Assembly: GCA_021495925.1 (NCBI GenBank)
Contig: JAKEKT010000094.1
Coordinates: 1-64,000 of the forward strand
Direction: 5' to 3'
DNA length: 64,000 nucleotides
Source of the DNA: Diplodia intermedia
Taxonomy: Eukaryota > Ascomycota > Dothideomycetes > Botryosphaeriales > Botryosphaeriaceae
In this document: positions 48,249-59,581 of the stretch, one piece after another
Layout of the letters: each line of letters starts with the position of its first letter
How positions within the stretch are numbered: the first letter of the stretch is position 1
The notes under the pieces: model-generated
The model's database searches: none
Told to the model about the DNA's origin: nothing
Seen by the model: the letters and a program-made list of their open reading frames with translations, nothing else
Translations under genes and position numbers: made by a program

Positions 48249-50745
48249 ATGCGAAGCTTGTCGCCACCTCCGTTTAGGCGCGCACTGTTTGACCCACTCG
48301 GGGTGGATCTGTTAGATCCCACTGCGGTAGGTACACGACCCCCGACCTGATCAACTACAACGCCGGAGTAAATCCAGACCACACGTTCTGTCTGCAAGCA
48401 GGGACTGGGGGGAACTACAGCGGGACCCACATCACTTTCCGGCAACTGAAGCACGCTATCGATTCTTGTTCTCTGTAGTCGAGAAAAACCTTCATCCAGT
48501 CCGAGAGCAACGGACTTCGGTCGAACGGGGTGCCGCTCAAGCCACAGCCGGTGGCGCTGTATCCGGAGAGCCATGTCGCCCTGTTCATCCACCTCGCTGC
48601 GCTGCTCGCATCTGGGGCCCCAGTAAGTTTCCAACCCAAGTCCCATAAATCAAGAGATGACTGGCCACGGGATCTCAGGCCACGAGGTTCCAGGCCGTAC
48701 TTACCTCAGCACGTCCAAGCGCCAAGAGCGTGCGGCACCCACTGCAAGAAACCGGGGCCCACTCAACCCTGCTCTCCAAACGACCATCACGCCCGACCAA
48801 CCCCGCACTCATCAGGAACAACCGACCTGCCCAAGTCCATCCAGCTCTCTCACCGCTACTCCACTCCACTCCCTCCGCTCCGCCGCCCCGCCACCGCCTC
48901 GCCCCCCCCTCCTCCTCAAGCAGCATCTCCAGTCTCCACCCACCTCAACCTCTCCACGCCCTCCCCCGTCCCTCTACCACGCCTTCGGCCTGCTCGCGCC
49001 CTATCTGCCTCGGATTCTCCGTCGCCGGGGTGCCTCACCCTCGTCCCGCGGGCCGGCGTCCCACCATCCCGCGCCGGCCGGCCGCCCGCGCCCTCGCCTG
49101 GTGCCAAGCCATCCTCGAGGCCATGCTGCAGTGGGGGGTGGGTGCCTCGCCTCGCCACGCCTCGCCTCGCCTCCTCGATCGCGGCGACGCGCTTCGTCGC
49201 GGTATGGGGAGAGGCGGTGCGGTGCGTTGCTGCAGCATCGCGACGCGGGGCGCCGGGGGGGACGAGCATGGCAGCGGCGGCGGCGGCGGCGTCAGCGTCA
49301 GGATTCTCTCCAACCACCACAACAACGGAGATCGGGGCGATGCTTTAGCGCCGGTTTTCCGGACCAGGCGCCCGCCGACTGCGACTAGGTAACCGCTGTC
49401 TCTCTCTCCGGCTGCGGACGGGATATCGGGGTGCGGCTGGAGGGGCGTCGCGGGAGGGGAAGAGGAGGGGGGCGGAGGAGGAGGAGCGCCGCCGCCGCAG
49501 CAGCAGCGGTTCGACAAGCTGGTTGGCTGATTCCCGTTTTGGTGGGAGTCGGGACGCGCCGGTTTGAGATGCCAGTGCAAGACGAGGTGGTGGTCGAGAG
49601 GCCGTCGTCGGGGCCGCGGCACAGCAGGGGCAGGGCAGAGCAGAGCGGAGCAGAGCAGCATGTCGAGGTGAAGATTTCTCGGGCGACGGGACGTACGATG
49701 TGATCGATTGTGCTGAAGAACGGGGAGAAGTTCATACCGGGCGTGCTGGAGGCGGTGCTTGCCGGGGACCCGAGCGTCGAGACGGCGGTGTGCGTGGGCC
49801 AGGGATACCTATTTGGAGGTGGCGGTGCTGATTGATCAGCCGTCGAGCGCGGTGCCGGAGGATGCGGAGGGCGTTGGTGGAGCGTGTTTGGGGGGCTCGT
49901 CGAAGAAGGCCATCGTCATCAAGCCGCCGGCCCAAGGCCGTTCCCAAGTCCGACAGAGGATCGGTCATGCGGAGGGAGGTCCAGAACGTCTTTGCGGACG
50001 AGATCGGGGCTGCGTACGAAGCGTTGGAACTGGAGTCGTTCAGCACCGGGGTGCAGCTCAAGCTCGACGACCTGCAGTACGGCGTCTGCGAGTTCGTCAA
50101 ACAGGTGACGGGTGACGAGATGGGGACGGATTCGTTGCAGGCCACCCGCCTCGCGCGCCATCTCAACTCTGCCATCCAGAATCTCTCTCCGGCCGCACTG
50201 CGCCTGACACCAGCCTTCATCTACCAGAACACCTCCATCTCGAGGCTGGCAGAAGCGCTGCGTTCCATCATCCGCGGCGAGTTTTCGTTGTGAAGAGGAG
50301 CGGAGATGGATGGTTGACTGACAATTGTGTGTGTATGTGTGTGAATACAGGATTTCTCGTGGATGCCGGTGGATGGCGGCGCGAGAGTGTTGGTGGACAT
50401 CTTGTTGCAGGACGGGCCGAAGCCGCCGGCGGTGGTGTATCATTTGGAGAATCCGGTGAGGCAGCCGTTGACCGTGTTGGCGGAGTGCGTGGCGAGGGAG
50501 TTGGGGCTGAGCGAGGACAGCTTGCCGTATAAGGAGTGGCTCGAAAGGTGATTGCGACGGGCCAGGCGGGGAGTCTAGTTGATTTCTTTAAGCATGAGTT
50601 CCAGGCGCTGGCTGACGGGACGACGGTGTTGGACACGACGGTGGCGAGGTCGGTGTCGCCGCACTTGCGGGCTGGCGGGGAGATTAGCGAAGATCTAACC
50701 GTGGAGCACGTGAGAAGGTGGAGGAAGATGGGGTTTTTTGGCATG
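48249..50745 (+). pseudogene. NRPS-like carboxylate reductase (A-T-R) pseudogene
   Basis: Recognisable pieces of one NRPS-like enzyme appear in order but in different frames. Near the start are FDPLGVDLLDP and, shifted by one base, INYNAGVNPDHTFCLQ. A TAG interrupts at 48476-48478, then VALYPESHVALFIHLAALLA (adenylation domain), SSGTTDLPKSIQLSHRY (AMP-binding motif), LYHAFGLLAPYL, TEIGAML followed at once by a stop, and KNGEKFIPGVLEAVL (A-domain C-lobe). The carrier domain is intact, with GTDSLQATRLARHL near 50130. Of the NAD-binding reductase domain only the end remains (MPVDGGARVLVDIL, YHLENPVRQPL, then VIATGQAGSLVDFF); the nucleotide-binding part is absent between about 50293 and 50363. 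The parent would have activated a carboxylic acid, loaded it on the carrier and reduced it. Decay is by indels and nonsense changes, not by RIP. Confidence 0.85.
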
Positions 50746-50936
50746 ATCGCGGATGGGTTGGTAGAGTTCATTAATATTTCAGGAGGTTATTGTGGGGAGA
50801 TTCTGAGAGCATCTGACTCTGAACAATGGCTAGTTGAATTGACAGTCCACGGGCTCGATACTTACTCCTGTAGTTGAACAGACGGTACTTTCTATGTACG
50901 CTCTGGTACGCGGTCTTGGTGGAGAGTAGACGGCCC

Positions 50937-51040
50937 CCAAGCATAACGTGGCGGTCCTCGGAGGTTCATCGCAGGTAGCCGCTGCGCCCGCCGTAGTGGG
51001 CGGTACCTACAGACGTTGGGCACTGACATTGCAGGTTCAC
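50937..51040 (+). repeat. Dispersed repeat copy C
   Basis: Carries CCCAAGCATAACGTGGCGGT, the core TCGGAGGTTCATCG (50958-50971), GCGCCCGCCGTAG, and GGTACCTACAGACG. Same orientation as copy A, opposite to copy B. It lies about 200 bp beyond the end of the NRPS-like relic. Confidence 0.7.
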
Positions 51041-52110
51041 TTTTTCAAATATTCCAACGTTACGGAACTTCGACACTGGGCTATTCTAGAGGCTTTTTGC
51101 GAAAGTGCTTACGTTTTACTCATACCTTGATGAATGTTTCCGGTTCCATGTTGGTCTGTGAGTGGGCGGAAGTAGACACATGATGCTGCGAGAAATTGTA
51201 TTGGTGTTTCTCACCCAGACCTTTTGCTTTTTGGTAGGTAGCGGTGAGACTTGCAAGCATGACTGTTTCTTTTGAAGGGCCGCACTTCTTAAACAATGCC
51301 ACACTATAATAAATTTCTTCCTATCCTGATATAAATTTGATGAATAAAGCAAGGACATCAAACGTTCTTAAAGTGGTAAACAAAATGTCGTTATCCCGGA
51401 AGAGCTTTGATACATCATGTTCGCAAAAGACGCATTACTTGAAGAAATTCGGCTAGCCACCGTTAAAACCTACACCCTCCTCCGCCGCAGCTTAACATTG
51501 AAGCCAAACTGCGGAACAAACCACCGACTCTCCACCTTCCACAGTTCCTGGAGATACAACAGCTCGAGCTGTTTGCAAGCTCGTCAGCACCCGCACAACA
51601 CATCTACTACCACCCAAACGCACTTACATCATGCATCTGCACAATCATCGGACCGAGCTCACACATCTCCAGCAACGAGACGTTCTTCCCTAGACAAGAC
51701 ACGAGCTATGTCCAGCACCAAACCACCCGCCGCCACCACCAAACCAGCCAGTCCGTCCGTCCGTCTACACGTACATACATGGCCAAGCACCTGCTGCAAC
51801 CTCCTCTCCCCCGCGCCCGCCTCTCCCCACCTCTCGGGCCACCACACAGCGGTGATGGTGCGGGTCCGATGAATGGGGAGGGGGTGGTGTGTCGTATCGC
51901 TAAGCGGAAGAAGCAGTGAAATACCCCCCCTGTCGATCGCTCCTGCTAACAGCGGCATCCGTCCCTTCCCAAGAAACCGCCTTCATCCCGATGTGCTGAC
52001 CACGCGCTCATGCACAGACGCGTCTAGGTACGATACGGCAGCGCGTGATCGAGTGGCTCTGCTTTTACGTCACGTCATGTCACGGAGAGGGGGGTTTATA
52101 TACTACTGAT
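51041..52110. other. Intergenic, no gene seen
   Basis: About 1.1 kb of unique sequence with short ORFs only and no recognisable domain. It shifts from moderate GC to a C-rich stretch (51480-51860) before the AT-rich island. Confidence 0.5.
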
Positions 52111-52510
52111 TTTCTAGTTTTTAATATTCAACCTACGTATAAGTAAAGGTATATAAGATAAGTAGATTTTAACATAAATCTAATCTATTACTTTAAGTTT
52201 ACTATAGTAGTTAAAAGTTGATTTAAACGTTAAATTATAAAAGACTAAAGTAACTTATAAATTTATTATTTATAAAATAAGTCGCCGCTGCAAAAAGGCG
52301 TGAAACGTCACGCCGCTCCTTGAGGACGCTCTCATCGACCGCGACCAGGTCCATCGCCAGACAGCCGCGTCGGTGGTCAAGCATGCCACACGAACCCTGG
52401 GGCCGCGTGTGTACTACCTGTGGCGCTCGCCCACAGCTAGCCACACGACGTAGTATAGTAGCGATAAAAGATAGTAATAGTAGAAAGTTAGCCAGCCTTA
52501 TATCTACATG
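52111..52510. repeat. AT-rich RIP-like island
   Basis: Two AT-rich, TA-rich patches (about 52111-52280 and 52436-52505) flank a normal GC-rich stretch. They resemble the telomere-proximal block (runs of TA, few C or G) but keep several CA and TG dinucleotides, so mutation is partial. This may be the remnant of a small RIPped repeat copy. Confidence 0.55.
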
Positions 52511-54977
52511 TTTCAGTTGATGCAATGAAGCGGTGTCGTAGATCATTCCTTGAAAAGCGCTCCGGCTTATCAAGGACAAGAAGCCACACAGCGCGGCATC
52601 TCTTGGCAAATCTCAAGAATTGCCGCATGCAGTAAGCCGTCAAGCCACCCGCGCCTGGTTCGTGCGAACCGGGGATCTCCATCGAAAACGGAGAGCCTAA
52701 GCGCGTCATCGTCGCAAGCCATTGCACATTTCGTAGACACGACAGACGGAACCATGGAAACGATGTGCATACAACAGCAGGGAGTTGTCGCTCACGTCTG
52801 CTTGATATGCTGGCCGCGGCAACAGCGTTGGCTTAGTCGTCCCGTACTCGGGTCCACGTGGCCGGCTATCCAGGTCCGCGCACACTGTGAACTCGCAACC
52901 AAAAGGCTGGCATTGGCTGCCGCCGTCGTATCGCCTGTCGCTTTCGGAGCTCCCCTCGCTCCATCCAACATCGAGCGGCGCGGGCGGATGGATATATACG
53001 AAAGGCGCCGCCGGAACCGCGCATCGCGCCGGGCAGGGTGTGCTGCGCTCCCGGCGGCAAGCGTGACGGTCGACGTCTCAAGGCCAAGACTCACCGGGGC
53101 AAACAGGTAGCCGATCGGCGTTGATGAACCGCGACACACGACACGACGGACAAGAAGCCTGCGCGTTAGGAAACCAAACACAGCGATATGCGGGCAGGGG
53201 AGCGGACGGCGCTGGTGGCCAGGCGTGACGGGATGGGCGAGTCAGGTCGCCCTGCACGCTGAAGGCTCTGATGTCTATCCCGCTTTCTGATCTCTCCCCT
53301 TGCGGATGTAAGTTGTCTACGCCTTCCCCGACGCCGACCTGCTATCTCCCAGACTCCAACTGGTCCCTTTCCCGGAAAGGCTCGCGCGCGATCAGGAGAA
53401 TTCAACAAGATGCAGTCAGGACGACGAAAAAAATCTCTCAGAACTTTCGGAAAACGATATACGTAGAATTCCACCACGTCAAACGACACCGCCTGGGCGC
53501 TCAGATGGAAACCGCATTCCGCCTACGACCTCCCCGACGATACCCTTGCCTAGTGGCGTTTTCTCCTTCCGCCGACCGATCTTCGCAGCCCTACGCTTAG
53601 GCGTCTCATCGTACCCGGAGACGCCTACGCAGCAGCAAGCCCTGCACCACCGCCATCGACGTCATCGACGACGTTATCAGACAAAAGCGCGCGTCTCGTC
53701 CGCATGCAAGTCAGCACCCAACCACGGGGGCGACGACCAATGACCCCTGTGGCATCATGATACCGGGGGGAGGAGAGAAAAAGGGGAGGGAGACGCGATC
53801 CGACAAGCCAACCACCGTCAGCGCGGCAACGTCGATTGCGCCGTTGTTGCGAAAGAAGAGAGAAGCGACGTTGGGCAAGGCAAAGGGAGCAAACCCTCGA
53901 AGACGCCACGTGTCGTTCTGCGGACGCCCGGGTGCGAGGCGAGACCGGCCGGGGGGGTTCTGGGCGGGCGGCAAGTGTGGATCGCATCAGGAAGCGGGAA
54001 GAAAGGCGGGCGTGTATGTAACGCAGCAGCGGCTGGTTAGGCGCGCCGCGTGCGGGCGGCAGCAGTAGTGGAGGGAGGAGGAGGAGAAAGTACCATGTGG
54101 TCCCGATGTGGGGATGGGCCTCCGGGATGGTGACTAGCCGCGAGCGTTTGCCACTGGCAGGTAGGAGATAGGGAAAGATGTCTCGTTGCGAACGTGTCCG
54201 TGTCGTGGGCTCTGGCGATTTGATCGATCAAGCTAATAGCGGAAGCATCGGGGGCTCGTGTCGGGCGAATTGGGCGACGACGCGAAGCTTTGCCGAGAGA
54301 TTCGGACGGGCGACGCGAGGCCCATGCGCCGGGATGCTCGCGTAGTGTGGAGGCTTATATGCGGCGGAAGGGTACGCATGGGGCTTGGCCAGCCGGGTTG
54401 CATTGCAGCAGTCGCGTCTGCTGTCTCACGGCCCCACCGACCTGCATATGCCCGCCGGCCCGAAAAAGCTTGGGCTGAGTCAGGGGGGGATGTGTAATCC
54501 GCGCAAGTGCGCGGAATTGGCTGGGCCGGCGCTGGGGTCCCCAGAGGAGCTGCGGAGCTTCGGGAAATCGTAGGTAGATGCAAATGGTGCGTACCTGGTC
54601 GACGGTACAGTGCGCCTGGCCGCCCCACGCTGCCACGGGTGCTTATCAGCGACTAAGCATGTGCGATTGGTAGAACGGCCGAGATGATGGGCGGAAGGGC
54701 CCTGGGTCGGGTGTTGTCAGCACCCGGCTGGGGACGATAAGCGGCCCTGTTTGAGAAGAGTGGTGCGGCTGAAGGGAGCGACACGGCGCCAAGTCGCTTC
54801 CCCCCGCTCTGGACTGCGAGTTTCATCCTCAGTCCTCTTGCGCTGAGTCGTGATGCGGTGCTTCCGCATTTCCCACGCGCGGCGGGGCGTGGTGCAAGTG
54901 ATTTATCTGTGTCCGCCAGTCGTGCCTCTTGCTGGCCACGGACAATCATCATCCGCACCCCACAAGACTTAGCTGCG
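52511..54977. other. Long intergenic region, no gene seen
   Basis: About 2.5 kb of GC-rich sequence. ORFs of 100-190 codons occur on both strands, but they overlap one another and lack domains or consistent splicing. The last few hundred bases may include the promoter and 5' leader of the MYB gene. Confidence 0.5.
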
Positions 54978-56411
54978 ATGGCAACGAGCCCGGCCGCCTC
55001 TGCCGCTGCTTCTCCGCGCAAGTGGACGCGCGAGGAAGACGAGCTTCTGCGCATCGAAGCCGAGCTGCAATGTACGTCCGTTGAGCCGCAGTGTCGGGGC
55101 CCAGTCACTGACTGTCGGAACCAGCAAAGGATGCGTGTCCGAGCGACTGGAAGCGGATAGCCATGAAGATTCCCGGCCGCTCCAACAAGGACTGCCGCAA
55201 GAGGTGGAACAAGATATGCACGCGGATCAACAAGGGCGCGTGGAACGGCGACGAGGACGACGCGCTACGCCAGGCGGTGCTGCAGCACGGATGCAGATGG
55301 GCACAGGTCGCCCAGATGGTGAGAACCCGCAACGCCGAACGTGAGTACCACCGCCCCCTGCGTCTGCCGTTCCCCAGCTGACCACTGAGCACCCAGAATG
55401 CGCAAAACGCTGGCATCACTCGCTAGACCCGGCCGTCGACCGCAGCGAGTGGAGTGAGGAGGAAGACACGCTCTTGCTGTCGGCCATGACCAAGTACGGC
55501 AAGAGCTGGAAGACCATCGCCGAGCAAGTCTTCCCCCGTCGCTCCACCACCGACATCAAGAACAGGTACGTCCGGCCACTTCCCCCAAGCCCCACTCCCG
55601 CCCGCACTTGTCGCCGCTAACAGTCGCTGGAGCGTGCAGATACAGCATCATCACCCGCCGCCGGGGCGGTGGCCAGAGCAGAGGAGGAGCCGCCGACGCC
55701 ACCACTTCGGGAAGCGAGACGTCGTCGGCCATTCCGAGCAGGGAAAGCACATTGAGCCCTGAGGACCTCGGGCCGCTGCCATCCAACGACTCACTGCCAC
55801 ATCATCTCGACGGCCTCGCCTTCTCGCTATCATCGCCGGATCCGATGGCCGAAGACAGCGGCAGCGGCAATGCCGGCGGCTACCCGCCGGCGTTCGCCGG
55901 CCTCGACGACTCGGCCATGCTGGGCCTGGACACGACCGGTCTGGATCTGGACGCCCCCGGGGAGCCGCGCGGCAACAAGTCGTCGTCGCGGTTCGCCGCG
56001 GGCGCCGCGGGCAACGTCGAGCAGTATCTGCAGATGCAGCCGGACCTGGAAACGTTGGACGTCCTCTCCTGGGACCTGGACTCGGATGCTTCCTACTCGG
56101 GCACGCAACAACACCACCACCAGGCCGCGTGCAATGCCGATGACTCGTTGCGCTGGGGGCGTGGAGATGAGGATCTGCTCGGCTGCGGCGCGAGGACGAT
56201 GCCGGCGCGCGGAGATGCTCGAGGGGGAGGCTGTGGTGGGGACGCTGCGGATGCCGATGCGAACGCGTCCTCGGGCAAGTCGTTGAAGGTGACGTTGCAG
56301 TTGGAGCGGGCGTCGTCGGCTTTTGTGCAGCGCATGATCGGCATGTTGCTGGAGTCGCAAACGCAGTTCAAGATAGAGGCGGACAACGGCGAGCCGATGG
56401 CCCTGTTTTGA
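54978..56411 (+). CDS. MYB transcription factor with three repeats
   Basis: Four exons (54978-55071, 55125-55340, 55397-55565, 55640-56411) close in phase to 416 residues. The first 175 residues hold three SANT/MYB repeats: the first starts RKWTREEDELL and continues after the splice with SDWKRIAMKIPGRSNKDCRK; the second is KGAWNGDEDDALRQAV with WAQVAQMV; the third is SEWSEEEDTLLLSAM with WKTIAEQVFPRRS. The spaced tryptophans of each helix set are present. The C-terminal half is acidic and Ser/Asp/Gly-rich (an activation-type region) and ends in an amphipathic stretch. It is a nuclear DNA-binding regulator, possibly of development or metabolism; target genes cannot be inferred, and it is not clearly part of either PKS cluster. 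Confidence 0.92.
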
Positions 56412-56836
56412 TGCATGTTGAAGCTATAGATAGATAGACTTTTAGATAGACGTTGAATACCCAAATTACTATTCTGTCAAAGCCATGGGACGACACTTCA
56501 GGTTGCAGTCTGGCGTCGTCCGAATCGCCGGGTTACTGCGCAGCACGATTGGACGGATGTACCGTAGCCGAAGAAAACGGCAAGTGTTTAAGCTACAAGT
56601 CACAAATTAAATGGAAACAAAGTCGCGTACAGATAAGCGTACCCAGAAATTAAGCAAAGGGATGTGCAAGAAAAGGACCGAAAAATTGCGAAGTGAAATA
56701 ACGAAGGAGGGCCCAAGCTGAGGAGATACGGAGACTTCATCCCCTAACCCAAGGCCATCTTCATCACACCGCCAACAGCGAGCAACACCGTAAACCCATC
56801 AAAACCAGCCCCGCTTCGGCCGAGCCGCACCCCCTA
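56412..56836. other. Convergent intergenic region
   Basis: This stretch lies between the MYB stop and the 3' end of the GMC relic. A TAGA-rich run near 56430 (tagatagatagac) is the only notable sequence. No gene is seen. Confidence 0.45.
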
Positions 56837-58345
56837 CCTCGCCTGCAGAACATCCTCCGCAATCATCTCCGCCAGCGCATCTGCATCACACCAGCCAGCA
56901 AAACCACTCCTTCCCAGCCCCACCACCCCAGGATCGCAGGAAAACCACAAACCGTAGGTACTCACCGGGACTCCCCGGCAGCAACAACCGCCACGGCCGA
57001 TGCATCCCACCACCCACCCTCGACCCTCGCACCCCGTGGGGTGGGAGAGCCAGTTGTGTATGTATTGTCCCACGAGCGGCAGGTCCGGCGCATGGCGTGC
57101 TGCGACAGCGGCTTCGCCAACCATTGCCACGGACGCGTAGTTGGACGACACCACCCGCCGGTCTGCCCGTCCGTTCTGCGAGTATGTAGCCGAAGTACGT
57201 AGGCGGCGGGCAGGGTTCGTTCGTGCCCAAGTTGGTGTGTTGACACGGCGAACCGGTGCGAGTGAGGTTGCCGAAGAGGACGGACGTGGCGGTGGTCGTG
57301 GTCGTGGTCGGTCGGGGTTCTGGCTGCCCCCCACGCACGCCCCGGGAGCGGTGCGGTGCGCGAGGAGGGAGGGAGGGAGGGACGGGGGGATGCATGCCGT
57401 GCGTCGTGAGTGTGGTCGCGCGCGGGGCCCGATGTCCGACAAGTGTGAGTACATAGCTTGGGGGCGGGGGGGACTGGAAGGCGCCGGTCGAGAGGATTAC
57501 TTCGGCGGTCGGGGCGAGCGTCTACTTATGTCAGCCCACCCGTGTGGACTTCCTCCCCAACGGATTCCTTTGGCCAGCGTGCCGGGGAAGACGACGACGA
57601 AGCCGCCAGCGTGGTTAGGGGAGATGACGGAGATCGGGCCCGAGGTGCCGAGGCGGTCGGCGTCGTAGGCGTCGTAGGCGTCGTAGTGGGGCGTGGCGTT
57701 GGCGAAGCGGCGGCAAGTGTCGGGCTGGGTGACTTTCTGGCTCTTTTTGAAGTTGTCGAAGGTGTAGCTGTCGTCGCCGATTGCGTCTGCTTACATGTGG
57801 GACGAGCCGGCCGTGCCGGAGTGATCTGCGCTGGGGTAAGTGCGGGCCGGGCCATGCCGTAGTCGACTCACAGGTTATATAATCCGTAGTTGCGGGCGGA
57901 ATCACCGCTAAGGCACTTCCTCCGCGGGTAGAGCACCGATGCGTTGGGTAGTGCCTGTCGACCCGTCAGTGTTGCCCCACAAATTTCCCATATCGGGTCA
58001 CTTCCTGCGGGGTGGTGACAAATCCACAGTCCATGCCCGGCTGCCAGTCATCCACAGCCTTGCCCGCGTGCTCAACGATCATGGCAGGGATCTCTCTATC
58101 GTTGCTATTGGTCAGGTCGTAGAAGATGCCGGCTTCGATCACGCCCACATGCAGGGACGCATTCTCCACCAGGCGCGTTGCTACCGTAAGACCGGGTCAA
58201 CCACCACCCACGACAATGTGGTCGAATGTGCATGATCGGCCGGGCTATCCAAAGTAAGACCCCAGAGGTGGCAACATGGGCGCGGCGGCGGCACTTCCGC
58301 AGAGGGCGGCGAGTATTAGTCGCCGGGTAGTTATAATGCGGTGGA
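56837..58345 (-). pseudogene. Secreted GMC oxidoreductase pseudogene
   Basis: Minus-strand pieces in order: a signal-peptide-like stretch (RRLILAALCGSAAAAP, near 58270-58330); the FAD-binding start HIVVGGG interrupted by TGA (58197-58199) where relatives have T-A-G-L-T; ENASLHVGVIEAG; DDWQPGMDCGFVTTPQ; RRKCLSGDSARNYGLYN; DDSYTFDNFKKSQKVTQP; and an end fragment with WWDASAVAVVAAG, matching the V-V-D-A-S motif. Frames change between pieces, no clear start codon remains, and most of the substrate-binding middle is missing. Family: GMC (glucose-methanol-choline) flavoenzymes, related to aryl-alcohol oxidases and similar secondary-metabolism oxidases. Confidence 0.78.
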
Positions 58346-58583
58346 TCGACGGGTAGCAATGGAAGGATGGGGGAGTGGACCCAAAGGAGCGGAGCACATA
58401 AGTATGACATAGTGTGAGGCAACCTTGCCGCAGCCCGGATCCGCAAGTTTTATACATGTATGTGCAGCCGTACTCAGGTCCGCCCCAAGAACAGATTAAA
58501 GGCTGCGTCCCCAGATAGAACATTTCATCGACAGCTCACTTTCCGTACTCTCTCCCATCCTCAGCCACTCCCCATCCAAAACT

Positions 58584-58985
58584 ATGGCCTCTATCTCTCT
58601 CGCCGGCAAGGTCGCCATCGTAACCAGCTCCTCCAAGGGCATTAGCCGGGCAACGGCTCTAGCGTTCAGCGCAGCGAGTGCTTCGGTGGTAGTCAACTTC
58701 AACTCAGACGCGGCGAGCGCATCCGGCGTAGTGCAGCAGCTGGGCGACGACAAGGCGGACGCCGTAAAAGCCGACGCGAAGTCAGTCGCGGGCGCGGCGG
58801 AGCTGGTGCAGGTGGTCGTCAAGCGCTTCGGCCGCATCGACGTGCTGGTTGCGAACGCGGGGCGTGCTGCCGATGAAGGACCTGGCCAACACGACCGAAG
58901 CCGACTTTGACGCCACGTTTAACCTCAAAGTCAAGGGGCCGTACTTCCTCTGCCAGGAATGCCACAAATGGCCAAGGGCTTGGCA
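58584..58985 (+). pseudogene. Short-chain dehydrogenase/reductase pseudogene
   Basis: ATG 58584 opens MASISLAGKVAIVTSSSKGI, a classical SDR Rossmann start, but two glycines of T-G-x3-G-x-G are serines here (TSSSKGIS). FGRIDVLVANAG follows at about residue 92. A one-base frameshift near 58860 then moves the continuation (LPMKDLANTTEADFDATF, KGPYFLCQE) to the next frame, and homology stops about 40 residues on. The catalytic Tyr-x3-Lys region is absent. About half of a normal 250-residue SDR remains. Confidence 0.85.
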
Positions 58986-59581
58986 TTCCAGCGGCTGCAA
59001 GCCTGCGAGGCTGAACGCAATGCATTTGCCTAATATAAACGCCAATAGTTCCGTGTCACGGTTGCCGTGCGGCTGATGTGCATATCTGCCCCACTAAGCC
59101 TTTTACGCCTCGACGCAGTCGCATCTGACTACCTGGAGCCGTGCGAAGTGAGTAGAGCTTACTATATCTGGAACCCATCGGTTTCAGCGGCCGGGGAGGA
59201 AGATACAGGGAATCCCTCTTCCAAGAAAGTCTCAAGCCTCTCCACACAGTGTACTCGCTCAGCCTTGGATTGAGGACAAGTAATGCTGGTTACTACAGCG
59301 TGGGGCTAAGCTAACCAACCCCAACCAGTTTTTCGTGGTACGGAAGTATGATGCTTATGTTGTGACACCCATACCACATCCGCTTATCGCGGTTGCAATT
59401 CGCTTGTCCAGATTATCTCCAGGCAACAGCAAAGATAATGTCGTCATCATGTTGTGTTACTTATGCATCACGCCATCAGTTCAAAAGGTTGCCGTCGAAG
59501 CTGTATTTATAAACCGGTTTCAAATCTGCGATACCAGCCGCTTCGCTCCATCAATCGCGCTCCTTTTCCACTTTTCTCACC
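58986..59581. other. Intergenic, promoter of DUF3176-like gene
   Basis: A 0.6-kb stretch after the SDR truncation point with no recognisable gene. TATTTATAAACC near 59503 is a TATA-like element about 75 bp before the ATG of the membrane protein. Confidence 0.5.

Noticed and set aside
47297..48646. Extending the non-reducing PKS N-terminus to about 48646
   Set aside because: The upstream part of that frame has no SAT similarity and runs through the divergent promoter; MLSGDIILFAGQG at 47911 is a typical SAT start.
52550..54640. Several 100-190 codon ORFs in the 52.5-54.6 kb interval
   Set aside because: They overlap on both strands, lack domains and splice logic, and fit random ORFs in GC-rich DNA.
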